Shown one piece after another: positions 32,121 through 46,000 of a stretch of 64,000 bases of DNA. Position numbers and translations under genes: made by a program. The DNA is from Henckelia pumila (taxonomy: Eukaryota > Streptophyta > Magnoliopsida > Lamiales > Gesneriaceae): contig NW_027331831.1 in assembly GCF_033568475.1 (NCBI RefSeq), positions 3,782,001 through 3,846,000 of the forward strand, read 5' to 3'. The notes under the pieces were generated by a model. That model was not told the DNA's origin, made no database searches, and was given only the letters and a program-made list of their open reading frames with translations. Every line of letters starts with the position of its first letter. Within the stretch, counting starts at the first letter, position 1.

Positions 32121-34611
32121 ATGACCAGTAGAGAAGACGCAGATGTTGACGACGACTTTAGTGAAATATACAAAGCATATACTGGTCCTCTCGGATCTAA
32201 TGCAAACAACGCACCAGACAATATGACAACAAACAAACGATCTCATGTGGGTTCAGATGAAGACGAGGTAGCCCGTGACCCAAATGCCGTCCCAACAGAT
32301 TTTACTAGCCGAGAAGCAAAGGTTTGGGAGGCTAAATCTAAAGCTACTGAAAAGAACTGGAAGAAAAGGAAAGAGGAAGAAATGATCTGTAAAATATGTG
32401 GTGAATCAGGCCACTTCACTCAGGTTCTTTTTACCCCTTTCCTCTTTTTTTTTTTAATTTTTTTTTACATACCTATGTTGCCCCCCTTTTCTCCACTCCC
32501 ATAAGATACCATAGTCAATAGCATTTGATATTACTGTACAGGAGGCTCTCTTAGGTGATATTTTTTTGGACTGAAGAAGCTTGGCGATGGTGCCTGATTT
32601 TGTTTTTCAATTATTAAAGAGTCAAGGTCAACAACATCTGGTGTTCAAATGTATATATATATATTAAAACATAATGGTGTAGGGGTGTGGCATTTTCTTG
32701 ATCTAATTTAGCTTTCTCTTTGTGCATCCCACCTTATTTCGCTATGTTTGCTTAGGAACCCATGACAGTTGTATGCTTTTGGGGAGAGATTGCATTGTTT
32801 TGTGATTTATGATGTTTGGTAAATTATGCTGTTTTTAGGGCTGCCCATCTACTCTCGGAGCTAGTCGCAAGTCTCAAGATTTCTTTGAAAGGGTTCCTGC
32901 GAGAGATCCTCATGTCAAAGCATTATTCTCTGAAAAGGTGGTGAATAAAATTGAGAAGGATGTTGGTTGTAAAATCAAAATAGAAGAAAAATTTATCATT
33001 GTTAGCGGCAAGGATAGGCTAATCTTGAAAAAAGGTGTTGACGCGGTTCATAAAATTAAAGAAGAGGGAGAACACAAGGGTATCCATAAATTCCCAGAAG
33101 AGGCTGAGCACAAAGTTTCTTCTGGTTCTCCTATTTCCTGGTCCAGGTCACCTGAACGCAGAAGTCCTGCCACCTCTCGATTAGGAAGAACTGATTCCCA
33201 AAGGTCTCATCCTAGCCCTCATAATTCAGCACATAACCCACACAAGTATGGAAGAACGGAGAAATTTGTGGAAGACCGTGTTCGTGACGATTTGCTGAAA
33301 TTGTCTAGTGGCTCTCCCCAAGGTAAAATTAGAATTTAATCTGCCAGAGCTTTTGAATAGCAATATATCGGCCTTAGTTCTTTAGGTCTGTTCTTTCATC
33401 TGAGCTTCTCAACCAATAGTATCCTTACAGTTAATTTAGCAAAGGATTTATATGTTACCCATTTTTCTAGTCTACCTTTTCCATTAATACTTCTAGTTGC
33501 TCATCCATTTTTTTGCAGCAAGAGGTAAGTTTTACGCTCAAGCCTTCTGTTCGATTCTGAATAACATTCGTGGTGGTTCTGAAATGAAAGGACGGACTCT
33601 CCAAATGATTTTTTTTAATTGAAAGCAATCAAGTCTCATTTTGCTTCAGAGGATTCACTAAGAGAATTTAAGATAGTGTCTCATGATAAAGCTGCCAACA
33701 TTGTTAGAGATCTTGAATGAAGTGCTTAATACAGTCTTCCTTTGGTGAAGCTTCGGGTAATGATGGAGGTAGAGGTCGAGCTAGCCGTTCAAAGTCACCT
33801 GCACGGCCGTCTTTCATTGGAAACACCTATAATTCATTTGATGGTCATAGTCAGAACAGAGGTGGCTACAAGACTGATGGATGGAATCTCGACAAAGGTG
33901 AAGCTGACCTACAATTGAATCATAATGTTGACCACTCTTCCTTTCCTAGAACATTGGAGGAATTAGAATTGCAATACAAAAGGGAGGCAATGGATCTTGC
34001 TAGACTACGCGACAAAGAAGAAGATGAGGAAATTTATAGGCATCGTGAGGTTTGTTATGCATCATTATGCATCTGTGTTGAAATCATTCAATTTGTTGTT
34101 TACTAGAACATGTTGAATGAAACATCGATCTCAAATAATGAGAATCAGTCGAAGTTGCATTTGGAAAATATCTGAATGCCATCATGTTCTATGTGCTATC
34201 CCTTTGGCGCTCAAAACATATTTATTTTATTGAATTGTTTCTTGGTTTTTTCCCCCCCAATTTAAGGCTGTTAGGGAAATCAGGGAGAGTTACATAAAAA
34301 ATGTGGCTGTGCTCAAGGATTCACATGCAAAATTGTGGGAAGAGTTTCTTCAAGTTGAAGGTCAAAGGAGACAGCAACAAGCACGCCATCGCGTTCCAGT
34401 TTCTGGGTATGGTGATTACAAACAACCAAGCTTTCAAGATTTTGATAATTCAAGTGGCAATCATCATCATGCTGGACCCAGTGTACCAATGGATTCAAGG
34501 GGCAGGTACCAAAGTGCCATGGAAAGTTATCCTTCTTCTAGACCTGACACATATGTTGAAGTTCAGCGTCACAGGCGCGATGATTTTGGGAAAGCCTATA
34601 ATCGATACTAA
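32121..34611 (+). CDS. CCHC zinc-knuckle / KH-like RNA-binding protein
   Basis: Exons 32121-32423, 32839-33322, a 6-nt exon 33519-33524, 33751-34049 and 34267-34611 join in phase to about 478 aa. The N terminus is acidic. A CX2CX4HX4C knuckle (C90, C93, H98, C103) spans the first coding intron. A KH-like region follows (VVNKIEKDVGCKIKI...VSGKDRLILKKGVDAVHKI, about 133-175), then Ser/Arg-Pro stretches (SRSPERRSPATSRLGR; SRSKSPARP) typical of splicing-associated proteins. The C-terminal half has a charged helix (LEELELQYKREAMDLARLRDKEEDEE). Plants have a conserved family annotated only as zinc knuckle (CCHC-type) protein. A nuclear RNA-processing role is inferred. The tiny exon and its next acceptor (after TTTGGTGAAG, 33741-33750) were chosen for phase and are less certain. 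Confidence 0.82.
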
Positions 34612-36320
34612 ATTGGTTGATTAAAATTGTTGGTGAGTTGTCTTATCCCTAGTCATTCTACCAATGTTTGCAGCCATTTTAGCAAGATTTAGGATTTATT
34701 TACCTGATAACATTATTTTGTGACAGATATGAGTCAGGCTGGTATCCCCTAGTGAAATACAGGAGTTCTGTACTGTACTGTACACATTAGTATATTAATA
34801 CAAAGGCTTTTCCAGTCTTTGGAGTGGGAGACAATTTGTAAATGTGATTTATATTCCACTCTACTTCAATACATTGTAGTCTAAATTATCGCTTAAAAAT
34901 TTTCAGGATCTTCGCTACAAGTATTGCGTAGGGAGCCCACATTATAGGTAAGTATGCCTATCATGTTCTCAGCTCCGGAAGACTTGAGCTACTCTTTGCT
35001 GATGTTAAACTGTCACCTGTTGCTTCTAATTTAATTGCGCGAGAGTTCATCGTGGAAATGTCTCTTCCTTTTGGCCTGTGACTGTTTTCATATCAACATT
35101 CTTCGATTCAAAGAAGAAAACGAGAGTCGTTGGCTGCGATTTAGCTTATTATTTTCCTTCGTTTCGTGGTGTTTCTGCGTGCGACTCCGGAGGTTGTCTT
35201 TTTATTTTTCTCAATAGAAGCTGAAGTTTTAATTCATATAATAATTTCTGCTTTTAAATTTTGGTTTATAAAGTTTTTTACTTTATGTATGTACATGTTT
35301 TTTAAAACATTCTCTGTGTTTATAAGTGAACTTAAAATATATGTTTGGACAATTCTTATAAAAAGTTTTTGTGAAAATTATTTTTAAAAAAGTGTTTTTT
35401 AAGCATAATTTTTTTTAGTAAACATTGTAGATGCGTTTATTTATTTATTTTTATATATATATTTTTATATTTGACGTCCATGAAGAAAATTAGGTACATA
35501 ACATTAGAAGGATGGTTTAATTATGCATATTTATTATTAAAATAGGTTTTAAAACACTTTATAAAATAGTACTTAGTTCAAAAGGTTAAACACCATGTTT
35601 TATAGACTGTTTTATGTGGAGAGGGTTTTATTGCTGAATAAAGAGACACATTTAAATTTGTTTAAAAAAGGTTAGGTACATTTGTTGGTACTTTTCAAAA
35701 TGTAAAATATTCTACGTTACTTTCTCAGGATAGTTTGTTACAATCGTTACCGCTCCAATCTTGAAATTAAAATACTTATTTGAAGATGAACTCATGAGCA
35801 TGTACCAAGACGAGCACAAATTAAAAGCGATTCGAAGTCGAAAGCTAATGAACAAAAATAAAAAAAATAAAAAATGCAGTACTCGTAGAGCAATAAAAAA
35901 GTATATGTTTCGATGTGAGAAATACGCAGAAGAGAATCACTGTGGTTTCAATAAAGGCCAAATACATCCAGTTAGCAACTCTATTTTAGTAAAACATGCA
36001 TCCATGTTTATTTATTTATTATTTATCAAGAGCAAAAAACTATTTCCACACACAGAAACGAGAAGCATCATTAGGAAGGGGGAAATAAACAGATAAACGA
36101 GTCCAAAATGGTTCATTTCATCCTAACACATAAAGGATGTATTCTAATGCCGAATCCAATAGTTTAAAATCGATTTGGATACGTGAGATCCATAAAAATA
36201 TATATACTCTTGGTAGCCAAATTAAAATCAGACAATTAGGCGAAGCATGATGTACTACCATTATGCTAGCATTAGCTCAACTGTCCAAAGGACCCACATG
36301 TCGAGTCTTGAATTCAAAAT

Positions 36321-36355
<35 letters not shown>

Positions 36356-36794
36356 CAATAAGTTTTATTTATATTTATCTTAAATTTGGGGGGATGGTTG
36401 GGTTTTGGTGAACGATTCAACGAATGTTTGACTAGCAAGGAATCCTTTGCATAAAGAAATAGGTGTAGTTGTAACGTAGTTGGCTCTTCAAACATTACAA
36501 CAATGTCCCCTTTTTTGCGCTTCAAAGCACGAGACCGTATTCTTGCACTGTTTTTGAGCAACCTGTTCCTCTTGTCTCCTCCACCCACCAAGATCATTTT
36601 TTTTAATGTATTTTATGTTCATCCCTTGAAAATGTATAGTGCATAATTTAGGCCTTTAATGTCGGCTCCGTTGCATGGAAATCTTGGCTCGTTTCGGTAT
36701 TTGTCTGCCTTATAAAATACATGGGGTGTGACTCAAAAGTTGGCAACACCCGCTAAGTGTTGTTGAAAAACCAAAAATTACACGGAATTATCAA
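34612..36794. other. 3' UTR of the CCHC/KH gene and AT-rich spacer
   Basis: The 3' UTR runs to about 34880. A possible extra UTR exon lies at 34908-34949, between TTTTCAG and GTAAGT. From 35220 to 36790 the sequence is AT-rich, with an (AT)n microsatellite and no convincing gene. The frame at 35761-36096 is low-complexity Lys/Asn sequence without family resemblance. Confidence 0.5.
36323..36350. repeat. (TA)14 microsatellite
   Basis: An uninterrupted TA run in the spacer. Confidence 0.95.
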
Positions 36795-38981
36795 ATGGGC
36801 AGCGCTCAAATTCCAGTATGGAAAAGGAATGTTTCGGAATGGCTTCAATATGCAGATCATGAGGATGATGAAGTCAAAGGAAAGTCCAGTTTACCTGTGA
36901 TCACTGAGCCAGAAACTCCCAATGAGCCAATGGAGTTCTTGTCCAGGTCTTGGAGTCTTTCTGCAAATGAAATATCCAAGGCGTTTGCGAAAAAGCAGAT
37001 GCCGCCGGCGTTTGACAGCAGTTTAGGTGCGATTCCGGAGATAGCCACAGCGAAACAGTTTGTAAGTTGAGCAAAATCCATTAATGAACCTCAATCATGT
37101 ATGTCTCTTGCTGGCTCGAGTTGCATGGTTCAAGCTCAGCTTGAGCTAGACGATGGGTCGGGTCGAGTTTGAGTATTAGGCTCGATTATCTGTCCAGCAC
37201 AGCTAAATATATCACAATGTTTATTCATTTTTGAAATAACATTGATCTAGTGCTTCATCGAGCTCAAGTACCAAATATTTTTTCAAACTCTAGCAAATCT
37301 TGACTCTATGTGATCACACCCGATCCACAGACACATACTCAAGATGTTTAGTTAAAAGAGTAATCTTGAAACCTCATTTCCATGACAATTTAGTAATTTC
37401 CTGCAGTCAGGCAAGGTGATGAAACCTGTAAAAGGTGAAACAAGATCGGGGGCAATTGGTAGGCTCTTGTTTCAGCACAAGGAGTCGGCTAATAGTGGTA
37501 ACATGGTGAAAAAGAAAGACAAGGCGCGCATGGAAAATGCTCACATGCATTCTGTTGTCTCTGTTGCCGGGCTAGCAGCAGCACTGGCTGCCGCTACTGC
37601 AACTGAGAATTCCAAAGGTTCGAGCTCGAAAATGAGCATGGCATTGGCCTCGGCCACACAGCTCTTGGCCTCATACTGCATCGAGTTGGCTGAAACATCA
37701 GGAGTAGATCACCAGCGTGTGGAGTCCATTGTCAAATCATCAGTAGGCTCCTGCACTGCAAGTGACCTGCTAACTTTCACAGCTGCCGCAGCAACTGGTA
37801 TGAATCGATCCTTCTCAGATAATTTTGTGTGGTGCAAGTGATTCTTACACGTTCATACTTGAATTTAGAGTACTCAAAGTCGAAAATATTCTTCTAGATG
37901 TAATAAAGAGCTACATTGAGAATGATACGTTCACCCTGGTCTAATTTCATGGATATGCACACGCAGATGCGGATTTAGGATCCCAGAAGTTGGGATAAGA
38001 TTTTTAATTAGCTGTTTTTACAGTGATTCTTACAAAGTTTCATGCATAATTAATAGCCTTGCGCGGAGAAGCAGCTTTAAAAGCAAGATTACCCCAGGAA
38101 GCAAAGAGGAGTGCAACTATAAGCCCATACGACAAGGGCATGGTAGATGCTCACAGAAAAATCCAGGAAGGGTATATCCCTTGTGAAGGTGACTTACTAC
38201 AACAAACCCAACAAGGTATATCATATCCTCAGTCAAGATCAAATAGCCTGTATTAAGAGTGCCATATAGTTTAAGACAAACCGTCGAAATCTTAAAGTTC
38301 ATGAACTCAAATCTATTGATAATTATCAAACAAAACAAGGATGCCATAACTCGCTGTCATAGTTCCTAAACATCCAATTTTATTTCTGCTCACGAGTGGC
38401 AATGGTCATTTTGAGGAGTCTAACTTGACGTTTATTCGAATTTCTTAGGTGGGCTAAGATGGAAACATGTCTCTGTATTCATCAACAAGAAATTCCAGGT
38501 ATGTAGAACAGTGTATAGGTGTAGAAACGAACATAGTACTCATACAACATCTTTGCATAGCTGACGAAAACAAATGTTGCGGCTGCAGGTAACAATAAGA
38601 CTGAAGAGTAAACATGTTGGTGGAGCCTTCTCCAAGAAGAAAGAAAGTGAGTTCTCAACATTTTGCTAGCAGCACTAATGGTGAATTGTATAAAGCATGA
38701 AATATAGCACTAATTTTGGATATGTATGTATATATATATATATAGGTATCTTATACGAAGTGATTGATGAGAGTGATGGATGGCCATTCAAGAAAGAAAG
38801 GGACAACATGGAAGTGTACTTTGGGGTTAAAACCTCTCAGGGTCTGATGGAGTTCAAATGCAAGAACAAGATACACAGACAGAAGTGGGTGGACGGTATT
38901 CGGAGCATTATCCACGGAAGAAGTTGTGTTCAAGAAGCTGAGAACTACTTGAGAATGTTGAAGATCAATGATAACATTTGA
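36795..38981 (+). CDS. VAN3-binding protein / FORKED-like (DUF828 plus PH domain)
   Basis: Six exons (36795-37061, 37407-37797, 38057-38215, 38449-38498, 38589-38646, 38746-38981) join in phase to about 386 aa. The N terminus contains PMEFLSRSWSLSANEISKAF, the DUF828 signature of the VAN3-binding family. It is followed by HSVVSVAGLAAALAAATAT and MSMALASATQLLASYCIELAE. The last three exons form the plant PH_2 domain (VTIRLKSKHVGGAFSKKKE...YFGVKTSQGLMEFKCKN...QKWVDGI). In Arabidopsis, VAB and FORKED proteins bind the ARF-GAP VAN3 and phosphoinositides at the trans-Golgi network, influencing PIN trafficking and leaf vein continuity. The same role is inferred here. The exon 6 acceptor lies at the end of a (TA)n run. 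No lesions are seen. Confidence 0.92.
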
Positions 38982-40012
38982 ATCCTTCACATTAATACTA
39001 CTACTACTATGTATATTTTACAAATCTGTGATTTTATTGATCATTCTTCCAAGGGATTTTTCAGTCGATTATGGGACTATTACATTGATTTTTCAAAAAA
39101 AATGTTTTTTTTTGCCAATTCCACGCAAGACAGGGAGCAAATGCAATTTACCTATTTTGTCGTTACATCGGTGAAGATTGTACTACTTCGATTGTGCATT
39201 GTGTTTAAAAATAACAAGAGCAAATAAAGCTTTAATGTCACCAGGCAGCATTCAATATTTTAGGAAACTTCTAAGAAATCGAGAATGGAACTTTTTGACG
39301 GTTCATTTCAACCTACCTTTATAGGCATTACCCCCATGATAGATCTAAGGGTCCTCATTTATCAATACATGTGGAGTCCACTAAAAAATAATTAACCTCA
39401 TATTTATTGGTAAATATACACCGTTAGATCTACGTCAAGACAGTGCCTGTATAGGTAGGATCTAACTTACCATTTTTGACATCATGATATGGTTAACTAA
39501 TCTAGTTGGTCCATATAGCTTCTCCGTCCCCATTTTACTAAAGTTGCATTGGGATGAAAAAATTTGATTTCGAGTGATGAATTTGATTTGGCAAAAGATT
39601 TAAATAATGGATTTGAAATAACAACCATCTTGGATATATTTCAAATCCATCATAATTGCATATGTATAGATAGCAAGAATCCACCCAACATAAATTCATC
39701 CCAACAATCAAATGGACATGAAATTCATAACTTCAAATCCGTTCATCAAAGCGAAACCTAAAATGTAATAACTTAGGTAGAACATAACTTTTCTAAACTG
39801 AGCAGAATAAATGGGCAAAACAAGATTAATTTTACTGAAAACTGAACCCTTTCATTCAAGATCTAGGCTGAGATTCATATCCGAAAGGAAAATAGATATT
39901 ACGTCTCAAATGTAACATAAAAAATAATTGTCTAAATACACACCGGGAACATGAAATTTGTCGAAGTTTGCACCGATTTCTGGCCCCATTTCCTTACTTC
40001 CTGATAACCAGA
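38982..40012. other. spacer between two convergent genes
   Basis: This is the 3' UTR of the VAB-like gene, the probable 3' UTR of the phosphatidylserine decarboxylase gene (minus strand), and AT-rich sequence. Nothing else is recognised. Confidence 0.5.
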
Positions 40013-43000
40013 CTAGTTTTGATTCCTCGACTGTCTTTCTGAAACACTCAACGCATGTTTCACGACAAAGATTAGCAAGCACAAACCATCAAAGTAGCCA
40101 CAAACATAATATTTGAAATAAAACACAAAAAATAGGATTTTGTAGAAATAAACAGAGTTGGACATATAATACTTAGTAACATCTTTGTGATTTTTGAAAA
40201 CTTTGCTCATGAATTTAAATTTCAGGTCGTTTCACAATATATGAGAAAGTTGAATAAGCTGAGCCAAATAATCTCCAAACCACTCATTTACATAAAAAAC
40301 ACTTGATTGAGTACGGAATTGAAAACCGTCGCGCATTTCAAATTATTTGCTCCTAACCCAAAAACTATCAGCATAGATACAAATATGGGGGTGTCTTAGT
40401 TACAAGTGATGAATAAAACGTTGGATTTTGAGTGCATAGCAAAATAATTGAATCCAAGTAAAGCTTTAATAGAGCAAATAAGAATCAGCTCAATGCAAAC
40501 AAAATCAGTTATAAAAAATGCCGGAAGCTAGAGCTTTGACAATGTGAAGACTGAAGAGGCAATTCACTGCCTCTTGTCCGCCTTTTGTAATTGTTAACTG
40601 TTTATAATTTGATATAATATCGTTTCCTATCCAAAAGAAAGAAAAAAGAGAAGAGGCAATTCACTGTTGAAAAATAAATCGGTCAACATTAAAAATGCAA
40701 TTTTGAAAAGGGAAACTGGTATTTACCATCATGCCACCTTCCCAGTGCTTCACCCATGCGGATCCTGTCGCCCCTCTTGATGCAAAACTTGAAATCTGAT
40801 GACCCATCTCTGTTTGTAGAATATTGTGAATTTGGTGCTTGAAAAACTAGCACAACAGTTGATCCCATGTTGAAAGCAGCAAGCTGAAAATTATGTTGAG
40901 AAAACTGCAGTTATTAATCAGCTTCCCAGTTTGGTAAGCTTGATTAAGCTTGGATTGTTAAAGAAGCCCATGTTTGAATTGATTTTTGTAGTTGGACTAT
41001 GATATGGATTGATAAAAGTTGGACTAGCTCATTGACAACCCATCAACACAATCTAGGTTGGATTATATTTATCCACATTGATTACAAAAATAATTTACAA
41101 AAATACCCCTTCACTATAAATAATAAAAAAACACAACTCTTTTGAATAACTTTGTTTTTAATAATAATAATTGAGAGAAGGGCATTTTGGTCAACCTAAA
41201 CTATTTATACTAACTTATCTCACTTTTAAAAATCATATCAAACATAAAAAAAAGCTATCAAATACATATTTATTTATCCTTATCAATCACTTATCAATCA
41301 ACATTCTAATCTATGAGTTATCACATCTTTATACCAAACGGGGCCTTAAAGTAAGGATAAATAGATTCATCAGCCATGAGATGCGGCATCACTACAAACT
41401 GAAAAGTCGTCCATACCACACCACATCTGTGTTCTCTTCCAAGCTATAAGTCAAGTATAGCCAGCTTGAGCTCAATATTACTTGTGCAAAAGTTCGTGGG
41501 CTGGCTCATGAGTTTATGATTAGTTTTCAAAAAGCTTTTTATAATTTTCCTAACATATATTGTATTATAAATTTAATATAATTCATTATTATATGTAAAA
41601 AAACTATTCTTATTACATATTATTGCCAATAATATAAACAAAACTATGAATAAGCTCATGAACCTTGAACTCACGAACGCGTCCATGAAGCAAAATTAGT
41701 GGGTCAAGATCTCAAGCTAAACTCAAAATCCCGATATTGAACTCAAACTCAAGCTTCTTCATTTTGAGTATAAGCTTGAGCTCCAATTTTTTTTTCCGGT
41801 CAGTTATACTCCATTTGCTATCTCACACCTGACTTGAAGTAGTGGTGCAAGCAAATTGAGAGACACAAAAAAAAAAAAGCTTGACTCGAGCTAGGTTTTG
41901 GACAAGTCAGTGTTTTGGTTGACCTCAAAAGACTCAAATGCTGTCGGGCTTCCCAAGTTAAGGTATGCATTCATTTATCATTTCCATATTGTATAAATTG
42001 CTATAACTGATTTTATAAAAACTAATTAGCAGCGTAGCTCTGCCCATTTGATCATAATATTTTCACGATAGATATAGATGGTGCATATCCTTTTATACCT
42101 CATCTCCCTTCTTAAGGGTCAGTCCCATTCCTTCAGGTTCGTACAACCGTTCGTCTGGGGGCTCTGAATGTAGCAGCTTCTTGTGAGGATGATTTGTCCG
42201 CAGTCTTGGTTCAATAAAAAGCTGTAATCAGATTAAATATATAAAGACAAGATTGTAGCATGTGAATCCCAGGAAAAGAGTAAAGGTAGAGTAGCAAACC
42301 AAATAAAAAATTATCGGCCCAATAAAATGATGAAGTCCAGAGAGACCTTATTCATTCTCACCAATTCATTCGGACTGAGAGTAGAACATGCTTTTATTCT
42401 TTATCAACACAATTGCTGTTTTCCATAACATTCCAGCATTTAATTCCACAGTCAAAACACTTGCCGTAAAAACAATTGATCGTGAGAGGAAACTTGCTCA
42501 CATTTTCTAGATTCTTTATGACAACAAAGAAAGCTGCTGAATATAATTTTTTGTATCAAAAAGATTTTAAATAACTCTTTCAACTGCCAATAAAAGTAAA
42601 AAGTAATTACTTTATAGATATTTGATACTGCAACCATTATAATTCAGTAAGGATATCAATTCCAAAAGTTTCATGTCATTCTGTTAATGAACCGGTATAA
42701 ACCATGTTCAACGGCCACACTGAACGTAAAGAAAAGAAACAGTTGAGATCTTCTATGGATGTCAACCTCAATGGAACCAATGTTGGTCGCGCCAACTGCT
42801 GCCATGGCCATGTAACCTTCTCGCCACTGACCTTCAAGCACCACCTGGTAATTTGATTATTATTCAGTATAGCTTCAACACTTTGTTGCGAACAAAAAAG
42901 AAAATAAATTGGTTCAAATGGTAGAAAGATATCAAAGATATACTCACCGTGAACTAGAATGACAACTTATTACCTACTAATTGTGTTGCATCTATGCTAG

Positions 43001-46000
43001 ATATACTTATCAAGCTGCTTTTGAGGCAGGGTTTCTTCGATAATAAAGTCGAATTGACGTGATTAAGATATTAAATTGTCCTTTCATTATGACAAAATTT
43101 GAGACTAAAGATCTTGAAACCTTGAGATATTACTTATGGCACTTTTAACAAATGAATGGAATTGTTGGGAAATAAGAATCCCCTTTAATGTTCAACACAT
43201 AGGTCATGATCTAGATAAAAGAAACATGGCTTAGTCATCAGAAATGCTTTCTGCAAGAATATCATGTGGCGCAATTGTGATTAACTTGGTGCCATGCCCA
43301 GCTGGCCTCAATATTAAAAAATAAAATATAGGAGAAGAAGCAAGGTCAGTATGTATCAGAATTACCCTTTCATTTTCTACATAAAGATTTCTGATAGTTC
43401 TTGCAGCACGCTCATTTACTGGAAAAAGATTACCTACATGGAAAAGGGTTAAGAGCTCAAGAAAGTTTAAGCTTTAACATAGTTAATGTGATGAAGAAGG
43501 TGTAAATGATACAAAAGCAACATACAAATTCTAGATTTGTTATTTCAACTACAACTACTTCCAATCAAAGCAATAAGTCGCCCCTATTTAAACTCTCTTA
43601 AGACACTAAAAAATTCTTCTCTAAATCCAGCATCATTAGATCAGCTGCATGTTCAACCCCCAATAACATCCTTTGGAATAAATAAGACTGAAACCTCTAA
43701 AAGTTCAGAATTTCAAAGATAACTTTCCAGGATAGTTTAGACAGTTGTAATGGGCAAGGCAATTCTCTGAGGACACACATCAACAAGACCAAATAATAAT
43801 TTTTATTTACCATTTGCGACAACTTTATCTTGGTTTTATGCTATTTGACAGTGACTACCTGTTTATGCATGCTAGTGTGCATTCAGTATTTTCCATATAG
43901 TTTTATATCCCCATGCATCAACGCAGCACGGGATGTCAGCACCAAATTAGATAATGAGGTCATGAATCTCATACATATCAATGTCAGTAATCGGCAGAAT
44001 AATGAATCCTCAGTAGGCATCACCTTTAAAATGCCGACGGACGATAATATTCCAATCAACTGGAGAGTGTATCCGGTGGTAATCTCCAGGATTCAAGTAA
44101 ATCACGCAGTAAAAAAGGCCTTTCATAGGTCTGCATTGAAAGAAAACACACAAAAGATTCAAGTCACATTTTAGTATTTTACAATTCTATATTTCTAAAC
44201 CATCTCTTTTTCTTTTTTTCAAAAAAATAAAATAGAATATTGTAGACAGATGGGTTTAAATCAAGATCAACCCTGCTATTGATTAAAACAGAGGTACACC
44301 AAGGAAGGTCAAGCCAGTATATAAATCACCACTTTCTTATTACTAATGAGTTGACAATCCATGTCCGGATTTCTTGTTCCAGTAGCAATGAAATGATAGT
44401 TAAAAATTAAAATCATCATTGAGCATTATGAGGACTCTAGTATTACTATAAGGAGTATAATAAGCTGATTGAGTGGCACCGCTTAATCATCGACTTGCAT
44501 CAGATTTGTCAATGTTGTGAGAATGGTATAAGCAGTCACATTGTGGTTTGAATCTTACTCGGTACGAATGATGCAACTTAGACATTCAACTCTTTCTCAA
44601 AGAAATTTTAAGATGAAGACGTGTTCGGGCACAAGTCAATAACTGTTAATTTTTAAGGATAGTCATATTTTTGTAAAGTCGCAATCTATCGTTAAATAGA
44701 ATCAATTACAATTATTAGGGCTAGAATGATTCCATCGATTACTCGTTTTCTTCTATTTACTGTACCCGTCTTTTATCGATTAGATAAGAAACAATACTTT
44801 CCTCTCTATGTTTTCTGATTCTCTTATCAGCAATGATACATAGAAGTTTTAGCTAAAATATTAAAATTAACTAGAAGTTAATATGATCATTAACATATTT
44901 GGATACTAGTGTTGCAGTAAACAATTTTTTCCTTACAGGAAGGAGATTATTTCTTACACGATCGATGATGTATTTCTAACTTTAGGAGAAGCCAAGGAAA
45001 CTCTCCACCATGACTTCCGCTTCTCAACTCTCTCTATACACTCCTCGGCATTTTCTTGATCAATATCCTCCGCGGGAAGCATTGGAAGAAGCGAGTTCGT
45101 ACCAATAAGTGAAGAAGCGGAATAAGAAAATCCTTTTACTTGCTCAATCATTGCTCCTGGTCCTGTTAACTGACCGAATCTCATGACAGTGCCATCAACA
45201 GGACTAGCCTACAAAATAACAATATACAGCGAAAAAGAAATTTAGAAATTGCCGAGGGGAAATAGAAAGAAAGAATATAAATGAGCCTCGTTACCAGTTA
45301 CCAGACAATATGGATCCGAATCAATGGGCCTCGAGCCCTCTTTCAACATGCGAACAAAAAAATCCTTCAGAGAAGCATACTCCTCCAAAGGTAGCTGAAC
45401 CTCTTCCAAATCTGAATTACAAACACAAGATCTCAGCATACCACTACAAAGGCTTATCGAGAAAATAACCCATAGTTCAAAATTCCATAGAATGTCGATA
45501 ACTAAAAAATGAGAAATCATACTAGAGTGAAATGCACGAGCCCATGCTTTATATACATATGGTCGCATCCAGATGGGAAGTTCCTAGTCAAGATTCTTTA
45601 GCATGTTATTATTAAGTCATAACATAATCGAGAATCAAAATGTCAAGAAACTCACCATGCTAGTCAAGGATCCCCAAAATCTTGAAATAGAGCGCAGAGG
45701 TAGCAATCTCAAGAATCTAGCCTATCAACAACAAGAGTGACATGTGATAAAGAATAATTACATCCAATAATATCGAAACTTGAACTAAGCATAAAATTTA
45801 CCTTAGCATCAGGGTGAAACTCCAATTCAACTCCTTTTTCCCTTGCCTCTTCAATCTATTCCTCCAGTATTAGGGAAAATACATTATACATTAATCACAA
45901 CTCATTGAATTAACAGTTTTTCAGAATGATGGATAAAATAATATGATTAGGTCAAAATATCAAAGCTATTGTAGCAATAGTCAATATGTTGAAGGAAAGA

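Noticed and set aside
35761-36096. 111-aa ORF rich in Lys and Asn
   Set aside because: Low-complexity sequence in an AT-rich spacer; no motif.
41171-41449. ORF in a PSD intron
   Set aside because: Overlaps a MITE-like AT-rich segment and has no domain.
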